A program made the position numbers and the translations under genes. The notes below the pieces were generated by a model, which ran no database searches, was not told the origin of the DNA, and saw only the letters and a program-made list of their open reading frames with translations. Positions 34,340 to 47,309 of a DNA stretch of 64,000 bases are shown one piece after another. The stretch covers positions 205,864,978 through 205,928,977 of the forward strand of contig CP136066.1 of NCBI GenBank assembly GCA_032622095.1, in the 5' to 3' direction. Origin of the DNA: Siphonodentalium dalli. Lineage: Eukaryota > Mollusca > Scaphopoda > Gadilida > Siphonodentaliidae. Every line of letters starts with the position of its first letter. Positions within the stretch are counted from its first letter, which is position 1.

Positions 34340-35818
34340 TGGCCACGTCACTCTTCTTTAACAATTATCTTCCTTTTTATTTGATGAAAACTAAAACAAA
34401 TATCAAAACATTGCTTTGAAATTCATTATCTGACCCCGAAAACCTGTTTGATAAGGCTGGTTGGTGTGACTAAACACAGACAAGACCACCTTATGCGATA
34501 TATTTATAGACTTCTATATTTTGCACATTTTATAATTATGAACGCTCTTAAATATTCGACGCTGTTGGGCAATACAAGTATATCACTCTTCATAAACAGT
34601 TTATCTTTTTAATTTTGTTTTTCATGAAAACTAAACAAATTAAAAACATTGCTTTGAAAATCAATATCTGACCCCCGAAAACCTGTTTAGTAGAGCTGGT
34701 TTTGGTGTGACTAAATACAGCCGTGACCAGACAGAACCACCCATATGGTGTCTAGGATTCTGTAACAAGCATGACCTTGCCGGCTTGTACTAGTCATTTA
34801 CCTTATATGCACATCCCGGGTTTCCGGACTGCTACGTGTGCCTCTTTACATGGAGGGGGCAATGCGGCCAAAGTGACATCATGCGCCTAATTTGGGAAAG
34901 TACTTAATTTGCAGTTTGACACACAACTGGGCCACTCATTTGTAATTGCATCAGCCGAACGGGGGACAACAATATAGGCCTGATATCGTATATATTCGTG
35001 CTTTGTCCTTGGCTCACGCCATGCACTCTACCGTAACAGTTATTATTTTATTTTTTTCCCTGAAAACTACTGAAAAATTCAAACCATTGCTTTGAAAATC
35101 ATTATCTGACCCCAGAAAACCTGTTTAATAGAGCTGTTTGTGTGTGACTAAACACAGCCTGTACCAGACCGGACCACCCCTATGGTGTCTCTGCTTCTGC
35201 AGAAAGGCGTGACTATGCCTGCTTGTGCGGAGTATACCTTATATGCACTTCCCGGGTTTCCAGACTGCTGCATGTGTCTCGGTACAGGGGGCCAATGCTT
35301 ACAAAATGACATCAGACTCCTAATTTGGTAAACTACTTAATTTGCAGTTTGACACACAACTGGGCCACTCATTTGTAATTGCATCAGCCGAATGACAGAC
35401 AACAAAAGGCCTGACATCATATATAGTCGTGCTTTTTCCTTGACGCACACCACTCTTCATTAACAATTATCTACCTTTTTTATTTCATGAAAACTAACAA
35501 AAATATCAAAATTTGAAATTCATTATCTGACCCCGAAAACCTGTTTATAGGGCTGGTTGGTGTGACTAAACACAGACCGGACCACCCTATGCGATGTATT
35601 TATAGACTTCTATATTTTACACATTTTATAATTATGAACGCTCTTAAATATTCAACACTGTTGGCAATACAAATTTGAAAATCAATATCTGACCCCCGAA
35701 ACCCTGTTTAGTAGTTCTAGTTGGATGTGACGAAATACAGTCTTTGCCAGACAGAAAACCCCAAGGTGTCTAGGATTCTGTAACACGGCGTGACCTTGCC
35801 TGCTTGTGCAGAGTACTA
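34340..35818. repeat. Array of about 430-bp repeats, left part
   Basis: The block 'cattgctttgaaaatcattatctgaccccgaaaacctgttt' recurs near 34410, 34650, 35090 and 35510, with a last partial copy near 35665. Full units also contain 'gcacatcccgggtttccggactgc' and 'gacacacaactgggccactcatttgtaattgcatcagccgaac'. The array resumes at 39794 after the inserted LTR-like element. Confidence 0.8.
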
Positions 35819-38800
35819 GGAATCACGGAACTAAATGGTTTCCCATAGGCGACAGTGTTACACTGTAAAACCATGTGTTAAATATCTGAACGTGTTCAAC
35901 CTTATTGGCGTTAAAATTTATCACGCTAAGTGTTATAATAATTAATACCAGTGTTACATCGCAACAAAATACTTGGCCAATCTTAACACCAGCGTTAACT
36001 AAATTGTTTGCTTTCTCTAATTAACGCCATGTCGCGTTAAACAATGTTACCAGCATATAAAATTGGCAACCATAATGTGTCATTAAGATACATCCCACCA
36101 CGTAAGACATGTCAATTTCCAATTGTTTAGTTATTTGAAAGACATATATGTGTATATTTAACGCATTTAATACGCCTTTTCGTGTTTTGGAAACACGGAC
36201 GATACTCTTTTAACACTGGCGTTAATTCACGTGTTCAAATCATATAACGCAGGCGTTTTGTTTTACTGGATGAAATTTAAGATGGACATTCCGTTAGACT
36301 GTATACATAGCAATTAGCCCGCGGCCAATGCTCTACGTCAATTAAATTTGACTTCCAAGGTCGTAGAAGATGTTTCGAATGGTACCAGCAGGGAATACAT
36401 TATGTAATATACCCAGATAGCTAAGGATGTGGATGTATTACCAGATGTGGAGTGTTATCGCTATACAACATGCCATGACCACACAGTGGTTATAGAAAGA
36501 CGGACTTTGTTAAAATGGAATTGATCACTGCAGTCCTGCCAGATGAATAAACATATATGAGGTCAGTTTTGTTGTTATCAAAGTATATCAATTTTATTTC
36601 ATCAGTTTATAATTTTACAATTGCTACACACATTTATACATTCAATTAACCGCGTATCGATATATACATGTTCTTTATATATTATGGTAAATTAATTAAT
36701 TATATTAAAGACATATATATATAGGCCGTCATCGACGCCTTTATTTGAGGATACACGTTGTATTGTCCACAAATACTATAACGGGCTGTGTTCGGTAATT
36801 CCTTATAACTCTGCAAGCATCTGGCCATATACAGCGTATTTCAATTTTATTAACAATTGTTTAATCTCTTTTTCAGACATATGCTCGATCGAACCAGAAA
36901 GAATATGAAAAACTATCGACAGGAATCTTCTGAACGGTGCAAAATCAAACGCGCCGTGACAGGGCTCATATGCATGCGTCGGAAGTGATCGGAGATTCAC
37001 ATTTTACAGAAAAATCAAGCTGTAATACATGGTTGGATGAAATGTAACCTCACACGCTGAATGTCAAAAGCTGTACATGTGAATAATGCACATACTGGAT
37101 ACACTGGAAGCAGGAACTATTACGACCGTTTAGCTAAAATTCTACCTCTATCGGAAACAGTGTTTATTCAATCAAAGCAGATATATATAAAAAAAAGTGC
37201 ATGGGTTGTGTCGGTATTATTCTGTGCATCTGGACGTTACTGTGTGATAGCATGGCGGATATACGTGTGCGACTTCATCAATGTTTCCAGTAACTACACG
37301 TGGATCCTCTACCCCAAAAATATGTGAATTTTGTACTCACAAAAGTAGATATTCCTGTTTCTGGTGTTGGTAGTGAGAATTTTGGGGACTATGTTCAGAC
37401 ACTATAGACATTGTGAGTAGTGGTCACATACATGTATTATCCTCAAAGGAAAACAATTCTCGGACTATTTTAAATTCGTTGAAGAAATGTTATGTTCTTA
37501 ATGCTATGTATCATATACATACATGTATTTGGATTGGTTTAATGTTTAAATAATCTGTTTTGATTAAAATTCATTCAGGACAATTCATCTTTTGTCAATC
37601 ATTCTAGCGAAAGAACAATGGGTATCTTATTTTAACACTGATGTTATCAAAATGTAACACTGGTGTTCTTAAGAGTTAACATCAGTGTGATCCTATTCTA
37701 ACACCAGTGTTAAAATGTGGGGTTCTTAACACCAAAATGTGTTAATTATCTGTTACATGTGTTCAGAACACATGTTTGTGTTAAACTATTTTTAACACCA
37801 GTGTTAACTATTTTGAACATTAGCGTTAAAGTTTTGAACACTGGCGTTAAAAATTTGAACGCTAGTGTAAGTAATTTTGAATGCCATTATGTGTTAAAAA
37901 ATTTAACACCAGTGTTAATGTTTTTAACGCATGTGTTATAAATTTGAACACATTAATGTGTTAATTATCTGTTACATTTTTCGTGTTCAAATAGTTAACA
38001 CATGGATTTACAGTGTAGCGTTTCGGCCAAATTCACTGAATTGAAGCCTGCAGGCCATATCAGTGATGTTTACCCGGCTAGATTGACACCAGTTGATCAC
38101 GAAAATGGACGAAAAATCATAGGTCATGTGTTTACTTTTAAAAATAAATCCCCAAGTGTACGACAGGGCTATCCCACAGCCAAATTTGATCTGGACAAAT
38201 CCAGAACTACAGCAGCTAGTTAAATAAATTTCCCGCTCACAAAAATCCATTCCCCCATTCATTCACCAGTTTAAATTATTTAGATATGATGTACAAATCA
38301 AATAAACGCGATGTCACCCTTTAATAACGTGTCGCATGTATCAGGTGAAGGTCATTCTTCAGTTACCTTCACCTTTAGCATTCCACGTGTACTCGTTTCC
38401 CGACTCTAGAACACATTTAGCTCCCTGATTCCTATATATGTATATGTGTAAAAGACAGCGTTTCTTATAGTATTTTATCCAAATATAGACCTTACTGAAA
38501 CCAAAAATGGATTATATCGGGCAGTAGTGGTTTATTTTTTCAATATGAGGCATCCTGAAAATTTGTGTCAATCATCAAAATAAAGCCAAAAAATTTAGAT
38601 TTTTTTTTCAATTTTATTAGCTGATGCATCTCGTATAACTGAAGTATATGCCCTTATATACCATAATATTACTAAATTGAAGAGGAAATGTTAATATACA
38701 TTTTGAGAGGGATATCTTGTCCAATTTTAACCCTTTTCGTGCAGAATTTGGCAATTTATAATGAAGATTATAATAAAGATTTACCAAAATTAACAGAAAA

Positions 38801-39793
38801 TTTAAATTAAAAATACTTTAATAGCAATATAAAGCAACCATAAGTCAATTGAAATATCTAAACATAATGATACAACATCAGACAAAGCCTCAGGCATGAA
38901 ATTTGACCAGATGACAGGGCATACTGTCTGTTTAACAAACCTGCCATGACAGTCTTGCACGACAGTAACTCTAGTGGTGATGTCATCACCCCCCCCCCCC
39001 CACTTGGGGTGGGGCTACGATCCTCAATAAGGCTACTGGGTGCCGGAAGCTTAATTAGGTCAACTGCCACCTTTTCCCAATGGGAGGGGGGCTAACACTC
39101 CTCAAAATTGTGGGGAGGGGGACTTTAGACCCTCTGACCCCCTAATGGTACCTGATGTCCATGCAAAACTCCCAGATTTATCACTTTCTTTACTATCTAC
39201 AGGCGAATCCATGCGTTTCTTCTTTAAATCTGTCCAAAATGTGGTCATTATAATTTGAAAATAAGAAAATATGAAATTAACAACTTATCAAGGCGAAACG
39301 TGAAATTTCGTAAAATTCAAAATTTTCTTATAGGAATCACGGAACTAAATGGTTTCCCATAGGCGACAGTGTTAGCGTTTCGGCCAAATTCACTGAATTG
39401 AAGCCTGCAGGCCACATCAGTGATGTTTACCCGGCTAGATTGACACCAGTTGATCACGAAAATGGACGAAAAATCATAGGTCATGTGTTTACTTTTAAAA
39501 ATAAATCCCCAAGTGTACGACAGGGCTATCCCACAGCCAAATTTGATCTGGACAAATCCAGAACTACAGCAGCTAGTTAAATAAATTTCCCGCTCACAAA
39601 AATCCATTCCCCCATTCATTCACCAGTTTAAATTATTTAGATATGATGTACATATCAAATAAACGCGATGTCATCCTTTAATAACGTGTCGCATGTATCA
39701 GGTGAAGGTCATTCTTCAGTTACCTTCACCTTTAGCATTATTCCACGGTGTACTCGTTCCCCGACTCTAGAACACATTTAGCTCCCTGATTCC
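35819..39793. mobile_element. LTR-like element: 460-bp direct repeats, 900-bp interior, ACTA flanks
   Basis: Two near-identical direct repeats, each beginning GGAATCACGGAACTAAATGG and ending CTCCCTGATTCC, flank a 900-bp interior (38433-39332). The left repeat (35819-38432) is 457 bp once its nested insertion is removed; the right (39333-39793) is 461 bp. ACTA is duplicated outside (35815-35818 and 39794-39797). Uninterrupted ACTA sites exist in other copies of the host repeat, for example 34788. This is the layout of a non-autonomous LTR retrotransposon. However, the ends are GG...CC rather than TG...CA, and no tRNA primer site or coding region is visible, so class is uncertain. Confidence 0.7.
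35861..38015. mobile_element. 2.16-kb TA-flanked element inserted in the left direct repeat
   Basis: Ends CACTGTAAAACCATGTGTTA and reverse complement of TAACACATGGATTTACAGTG are 20-bp inverted repeats. TA is duplicated (35859-35860, 38016-38017). The empty site is preserved in the right direct repeat at 39372 (GACAGTGTTAGCGTTTCGG). The subterminal 200-400 bp at each end are packed with AACACCAGTGTTAA-like motifs. Central open frames (36803-37000 minus, 37061-37327 plus) do not resemble a transposase. A TA target suggests a Tc1/mariner-type mobiliser. Confidence 0.85.
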
Positions 39794-40550
39794 ACTAGTC
39801 ATTTGCCTTATATGCACATCCCGGGTTTCCGGACTGCTACATGCGCCTCTTTACAGGGAGGGGGCAATGCGATCATCAAAGTGACATCATGCGCCTAATT
39901 TGGGAAAGTTCTTAATTTGCAGTTAGACACACATCTGGGCCACTCATTTGTAATTGCGTCAGCCGAACGGGGGGACAACAATACAGGCCTGATATCATAT
40001 ATATATATATATATATATTCGTGCGTTGTGCTTGCGTGGCGCACGCCACTCCTCATTAATTTATCTTTTTTTAAGTTGTGTTCCTGAAAACTAATAAAAA
40101 TATCAAAACATTGCTTTGAAAATCATTATCTGACACCCGAAACACTGTTTAATAAAGCTGGTTGTGTGTGACTAAACACAGCCAGGACCAGACCGGACCA
40201 CCCCTAATATGTCTATAGGATTCTGTAAAAAGGCGTGACTATGCCTGCTTGTGCCGAGTATAATATACCTTATATGAACTTCTCGGGTTTCCAGACTGCT
40301 GCGTGTGTCTCGGTACAGAGGGCAATGCTTACAAAATGACATCAGACTCCTAATTTGGTAAACTACTTAATTTGCAGTTTGACACACAACTGGGCCACTC
40401 ATTTGTAATTGCATCAGCCGAACATCAGACAACAAAAGGCCTGACATCATATCTATTCGTGCTTTGTCCTTGGCACACGCCGGGTATTCCATCGTCTTTG
40501 TATCTCTGCCGCCGTCCATCATATTTTATTAAGAAGTCTTTAATTAATCT
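39794..40550. repeat. Array of about 430-bp repeats, right part
   Basis: Resumes after the ACTA duplication with GTCATTTGCCTTATATGCAC, 'cccgggtttccggactgctac' and 'ctgggccactcatttgtaattgc', and includes a TA microsatellite (39998-40018). Confidence 0.8.
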
Positions 40551-40579
40551 GTAAATTTGTCGCTTCTCTGGCGATTAAA

Positions 40580-41330
40580 ATAATCTATTTACTTTCTATA
40601 TTAGTGGAGCCCGTGACTAAGCTCTGTTTGGGTCCCACGTCCTTTGATTCCGGGACATCTGTCGAGATAATATATGTGTTTGTTGTATTGTGATGGGATT
40701 TGTCCTCTGCGAGTTGTTCCTCTTGGGATAATGGGAGCCACATTAATCAAATTCTGCCAGAAACTGCTATAAATGGTATGCGAGTTACACAAAGTATAAT
40801 GAACCTAAATGGGCCTATTTCGTGCAGGCCAACTTCGGGTCTTCGCTATACTGAAGAATACTTTTATTATACTGTGCTTATATGGGAGGAACATACTGAT
40901 ATTGATATAGTATAACAAACCAGATTCCAACGAAAGAGAAAACATTCATGCAAATCGTGTGTAATTTCCAGAATTAAGAAAAAACAGAGACAAAACAACC
41001 AAGCAAAAAAATTAATTAAAAACAAAAAAGACAAACAAAAACATAACAAATCTATTTACTTTCTGTATTAGTGGAGTCCGTGACTAAGCTCTGTTTGTGT
41101 CGAACTTCCTTTGATTCGGAGACATCTGTCCAGATTAGATATGTGTTCGTTGTATTGTGATGGGATTTGTCGTCTGCGAGTTGTTCCTCTTGGAAGAATA
41201 GGAACCACGTTAAATAAATTCCACAAGAATCAGCTAAAAATAAAATGCGTGTTACCCAAAATATAATGGGACTAAGTCTACGTTCATACACTAACAATTT
41301 ATGGGCCAATTTCATGCATGCCAACTTCGG
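40580..41330. repeat. Tandem duplication, period about 466 bp
   Basis: 'ctatttactttctatattagtggagcccgtgactaagctctg' at 40585 recurs at 41051 with few changes, and both copies contain 'gtattgtgatgggatttgtc' and 'tctgcgagttgttcctcttgg'. The overlapping minus-strand open frames (40601-40792, 41052-41324) diverge in frame after a shared start, which argues against coding. Confidence 0.75.
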
Positions 41331-41339
41331 GGTCTTCGC

Positions 41340-43100
41340 TACAGAAGAATATTATACTCTATACGTATATGTACGAACATGCCTAGATTCTGAAAAACAA
41401 AAACAAACAAAAAAGATTCTGAAACATGTGCATCGAGCTCTCGAATACTAGTAAAGTTCACACAGAACTGACTTCATATATATAATGAACATACATCGGA
41501 TTCTCATCCGTATAATATTCCCATACCACACTGAACTGTTTTACATTATGAAGGCCGAATAGTTGTAGCTAAAACAGTGTGTCTGAATATATGTTGTAAA
41601 ACTTGCAAAATAAAAAGTGAAAAAAAACTTGGGTGCTTGGCCCCTATAAATGGTCAGAATGAAACAAAAACAAACTGACCTCCGTGACTGATTATTGTTT
41701 ACGAACTCCATTGTTTTATTAAGTACTTACATGGCATATGACGTCAAAGATAAAATTAATTGATACGAAAAAAGTGTAATACTAAGATAATTATAATTAC
41801 TTCATACGAAAAAACTTCAATATTATAAGAGTAATTTGAGGTATGGATTATTTTTGATACGGGGGTTCCATACCGCCATATGTTTACTGCAGCAGAATTC
41901 CCCCGAGAAGTCCTCCCTCATCGCGTATAGCATCATATCATCTGCTCTAGGTGCAAAGCAGTTAGTCAAATTGGGAGCAATTTGCACCAAAGGCTATAAA
42001 CGTTGATAGAATATTCAATTTTAAATGGTCATAAATTAATCACATTTTCCTTTACAGACCGTCTGAGCGTGTCGTTGCTTTTTATGGATCATATCATTTA
42101 GGTCGAACGGCCAACGACATGCGAATTTCACCGACAACAAAAACTTTGATAATTTTCTTTATGGTTTGCAAGACAGACCAAGCCGGCGCAATGGTGCAGA
42201 TGCAATTTTGTATCAATGTCTGTCCATAAAAGACGTGATTTGCGGCGGCAGTTACTTTCTTGGATTACGCACCGGTTCTAACGAGGCGCTGATTCGTTGG
42301 CGACCATTGATACACTACAATGGGTCTTTAACCGGAGGCTAATTTCGTGGAGTACCGTTCTTCGCACACGGGGTGGGCAGATGTATCAATTTACGAGGGA
42401 ACCTATGTAATTTTTTGCAAGATGGATCGAGGTAAGTGCTACTAATTAAATACGCAGGGATTTACTTCTTATTGAAGGTGACAACCTCATTCAAGGTTCG
42501 TTTCGAATTTTAACCGCTAAATTTTGGTATACAGTGGGTTCGGGTTACATAATGCAAGCCGAGTCCATTGTGTCGGGGTTCCCTCGGAATGAGCACTGCA
42601 CACGATATATTTTCGTTCTCTGGGGTAGAACGAAGACATTATTCCGTAATCAGGCCTAAACTCGCGCGGCACCTGTTACTGCATTTGAATATCAATCGCT
42701 ATCTAATCGTGAACCCCAAATTAGGTATATTTCGCTATCTAATCATGTCCGTAATATGTTACAACAGTCATATATAGAGAGGTATAGGCGCGTAATTGCA
42801 ACGCAGAGGGTAGCGGAGTAAGTTACAGACCTCTGTTGTTCTATTATGCTTATAATAATAACATATGCCGCCACATAAGGCCACAAAAGCACAATTCATA
42901 TTTAGTAATTGAATATGCTCAAGAATAATTCAGATATGCGAACCCAATTGATCTACGTATAAAAATAATTGATTTATTTAAAGTGTTATTTATGCACAAT
43001 CGGCTAAAATATTTATACTTATCCTACCTTATTGAATGTGATATGTGGTATTGTGCATGGACACATCATAAAATAGTTATGGTAGTGGTCGGTTATTATA
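41340..43100. other. Unannotated sequence with one exon-like stretch
   Basis: Mostly unrecognised. At 42343-42429 a frame reading WADVSIYEGTYVIFCKMDR ends exactly at a good donor (CGAG|GTAAGT). It resembles the middle of a CCP module (G-x-x-V-x-F-x-C), but an upstream in-frame stop and the lack of a clear acceptor make it at best an exon relic. Confidence 0.3.
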
Positions 43101-43106
43101 AAGGAC

Positions 43107-45768
43107 TAGCAGGGTTACCCGGCGTTGCCCAGGTTAATGTATGCTGTGGATATTTGTTGGGAATGGAGAATGCTCTTGCTTAAAGTGTTATACGTTTTCT
43201 CATAAATTGTATATTCAAATAGCATCACAAAACATGATTATTACAGTCATGGAATATAAGTAGTGGCTCACCTTGTCAATTGTCATTCTATTTATCACGA
43301 TTAATCTGTTCCACCCATAATGAAGTATTTATTTATTTACAACTGCGTATACATTAGACGTTATAATATGATACATGAACATCATAAGCACATTAGTTCG
43401 ATAAAAGATGATAATTGGGTTTTACATATTGAGATGTATCAATCAATCTAGTGGGTTGGACTAAGACCTCGAGGACACCTGGCTATCATACCACGAAGAT
43501 ACAGATGTTTCAAAGAAATTTCCAGTTGCTCCTCTGTTCATGCTGCTATATATTGACTAAATATTCTTAGTTTAAACGAAATGTTGCTGTGCACATATAT
43601 CAGCTACATGTACCAGGCACAGAGCGAGATTTTGAGTTGTTTATGTCAATCGATGAGTCTGTTCTAAAACCCTTGTCAGATGTCAGTATTGGTAGGATCC
43701 TGAAAAGTCTTGTGCTACTAACTGCATGTTCTTGTATATCAGAAGAAACTATATTTGACTGCACACTGTGACCACTATTTTTGAACAGGCCTTCCATATC
43801 TCTTGACAAAATGTAACTTTTTGTGGAAACTGTATTGAATGGAACAGACTAAATTTATGCAATCCTCTGACGGTTCGAGGTCTCTCAGTTTGCACGAATA
43901 TATGTATCTGTTCAATAGAATGATAAATATACGTTTAATGCTTCTTCTAGTTATCTCTTTTTGCTAGGTCATTGTGTGAATGCTTAATTGCCATTCCCAT
44001 ATACATATGACTGTTAAGAAGATATAATTGTTCAAGTGACTTATGTGGGCCACCATATGTCGGGGTTGTGAAATGTGAACGCCCAACTACTTAAAATGAT
44101 ATGGAGATGGCCTGGTGACTGTATATAACTTATATGTGGATATCGGCGAATAGCAATCGTATCAATGATAGTGCATATCCGCTCGCCATCCGTGACGCAA
44201 AGGACACCAAATGTGATTTAATTCATGGTATATCATGGTATAAACGTGTATGAATTTGGTGGAATTTGGTTTATTAAATCAATTGTTGATGCAACGCTGA
44301 CTCGAACAACGTCATATTGCGAAGGTGATTGTGTATTCGTTTGGTGGAAATCAGCGACAAAACTATTTCACCATATTTTTTTAATTTCCCCTCCCACCAA
44401 CAGCGTCATTTTAGAAAATTTTAACCCGCACCATTATCTTCCTTGTAAAAAGTTACCCCTCTTAGAACGCATTGGTACCATCTCGATTGTACCGCGTGAA
44501 GTTATATATAGAACGCACACAGACAGACAAAAAGACAGACAGGCAGCACGATTTTATTTCTTGTATCATTTGAGAAGAACGTGTCTGAATTTGATGGTAA
44601 TTGGTACTAAAACTATTTTGTATCAGTGTTGGTGACCATCCCGTCCCTATTTCTGACTCAAGCTGCACACACTAAGACTCATTAGAGATTAGAGATGCAT
44701 ATATATGAAATTGGTGAAAATTGGCAGGTATACAGATTCGTATCAAATTTAAGGTCCCCATATCTCTCACCCATAGGGCACCAATTTGGTGTATCTAAAC
44801 CACACGATATGATTCCTCGTATCCCGGAGAAGAATATGTATCAATCTGGTGGAAATCGGCACTAAACATATAGATATAATTTTTGGTGTCCCTCTCATCT
44901 CTATACATCTCTATACACCACTCGAATGGCCCCACTTGTGACATCCTTAAACCACACGATTAAACTCCTGATATCATGGAGATGATTGTTTATAAGTTTG
45001 GTGATAATCGGCGACTCAACAATCTTATCAAATTTGGTGCCAATCCCTCCCCTCTCCATCTCTCACCCAAACAGCACCACTATGGCGTCTTTAAATCACG
45101 ATTAGATTCCTCGTATCATGGATAAGAACGTGTATCAATTTGGTGGACATTGGCGCTAAATAATTGTGCATTAATTTTGGTGCCCCTGTCCCTTTCAATG
45201 CAACCCTGACTCGAATGAGGCCACATTTGACAGATAAAAGCCACATCATTAGACTCCTCATACCATGGGGATGATTTTGTATAAGTGTGGTGGCAATCGG
45301 CGACTTATTATCAAATTTAGTGCCCACCCCCTCCCAATCTCTCATCCAAAAACAACAATTAGGCGTTGTTAAATCGCATCACTGACTCAAACGACGCCAC
45401 TTTTGACATATTTAAACCACACCGTTGGATTCTTCATATCATGGGGATGATTATATGTAAGTTTCGTGGCAATCGGCGACAGAAAAAAATCTGCCCCCCC
45501 CCTTCCTGGCACCTCTGACGCGAACGTCGCGACTTTTGCCAAATTTAAACCACGCCATTAGATTCCTCACATAATGGGGATGATTATATATAAGTTTGGT
45601 GGCAATCGGCGACAAATTTTTTTTCTGCCCCTCCCCCTTTCTGCCCCTGACAACAACGGCGTCACTTTAGAAAATTTTAATCCCGACCATTATCTTTCTC
45701 GTAAAAAGCTACTCCTAGTAGACACCTTTGGCATCATCTAGATGGTCCCCTGTGAATTTCTATAGAAC

Positions 45769-45803
<35 letters not shown>

Positions 45804-45825
45804 TTCGCAAATATAGATATAGATG
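43107..45825 (+). mobile_element. ACTAGC-type interspersed repeat with internal 150-bp tandem units
   Basis: Starts ACTAGCAGGGTTACCCGGCG and ends in a long GACAGACAGACA tract at 45771-45800 followed by 'atatagatatagat'. Between about 44220 and 45680 some eight units contain 'ttggtggcaatcggcgac' and 'gattcctcatatcatggggatgat', spaced about 150 bp. A second tail-like 'cacacagacagacaaaaagacagac' sits at 44516, so two elements may be joined. Open frames here follow the repeats and are not conserved proteins. Confidence 0.55.
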
Positions 45826-46967
45826 TCACCTCCCCTAGCCGCGTACTATTTCGTGCACATAGCAACACAGCGTATGCGTGGTTGGTTGGTCCGTCTTCTC
45901 GTCACTTGACGTGATATTTTCTTATAATTAAGCGGTATTTTTAACATCCAAACGGATTAAAAACAGCTAATTCTCCGCGCGAGTTCACGTACACAGCAAA
46001 ACGAGATACATATATTTGCTGCGATTAGCGAATAATATAGGAAGCAAGCAAATATGATATTTAGACATCCAGAACAAAAACAACACACCAAACTCCGGCA
46101 TTTCCAAAACCAGAAGTTCCACACGCACAGCAGGTTCGATAACGTTATCAGGGTGTGTCATGCCCCGGAAAGGACCTATTTAAGTTGCAAAACAATAAAG
46201 AGCGTTCATTTTAGTGTATTCCTAATATAGTAACACAAAGAGCGCTTGTCCGAATTATTTATGTGCGGAAAATTTAAATTGATGATTAATTTCTGTAATG
46301 GCAGTAAGTTTTTCTGGTTATATGAAGTCCGTATATTGGTATTATCGACCTATATTATTCCTCTTCCCAAATAATGTATCCATAATTGGTCATTTCCAAT
46401 TTCTGTTCAAATGAGCCATATCCGTCATTTCAAATAGTGCAAACTATGTGCTGAGATCTTCGTACATCGTAACAAGAGGGAGAACTCTACATCCTTGAAG
46501 TTTCAGGGCCATGAACCTACGTCATAATATGCTCGAAAATGGCAACAGGATGGCACGCCTGGTAATTTTAAAGGCCCACTTAATTTTCGAATCACCAGGT
46601 AACATTATATACAACATATTCCATATTATATACAATTTGAAAGAGGAAGCTCCAAAATAGTGTATTATCAACTGATCCGGTCGAATAAACTGGGAACATG
46701 TTGTTTTTGTCGAGGTAACAAGGTGTGTCATGTGCATAATTTTGATCAGGACTGTACTATAAAGTCTATTATACTCAATTGAAGGGGAATAACTCTATCT
46801 CTTAGTTTGAATTCTGGTGCATTCTGGATTGACAAGGGGGAGTCTTGGAACGAATCTCTATCACTTGGTGGACAGTCCTAGGCCACAGCTGTTTCGTATT
46901 CTGGTGGACTATATATATTTTTGGTTCCTCTTCCAAATGGTATATAATATGCAAGCAAGCTATGATA

Positions 46968-47225
46968 AGCAGTCCAAAAAAAACTCATCTCGGATACCAA
47001 GCTGCAAAACAGAGTTCACCCCCCCCCCCCCCCCCGCTACGCTATGTCTGAACGGTGCCGGCATGTGTATTTTCCTAATTATATCTAACATTTTTTATTG
47101 AAGTGTTTTGTCGGTTACAATTCATTCTGGCTTGATCTGGACAATTTTCAAATGAATATGGACAGTTCAGTTTCTCAGAATAATGCAGAATGAATTGTAA
47201 CCTACAAAAGTCTCAAATAAATAAA
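46968..47225 (+). mobile_element. Interspersed repeat, inverted copy at 49845-50075
   Basis: AAGCTGCAAAACAGAGTTCA, then 'gctacgctatgtctgaacgg' and 'ttacaattcattctggcttgat', all recur in reverse complement at 49845-50075. Inside, 'ggttacaattcattctg' and 'cagaatgaattgtaacc' form an inverted repeat of their own. A C run of about 17 interrupts this copy at 47019-47035. Confidence 0.75.
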
Positions 47226-47309
47226 TTTGACTCCCCATGCAACATGCATATGTTTAAATTAAGAATAATTAAAATGGAGTCATATGTTATACCCCAGTTT
47301 TCTAATAAA

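Noticed and set aside
36803-37327. Transposase within the 2.16-kb TA element
   Set aside because: The two open frames are short, on opposite strands, and lack a DDE/D-type arrangement or helix-turn-helix region that I can recognise.
44225-44635. 136-codon plus-strand frame
   Set aside because: It lies in the ACTAGC-type repeat, ends in translated GACAGACA tract, and does not recur in sister units.
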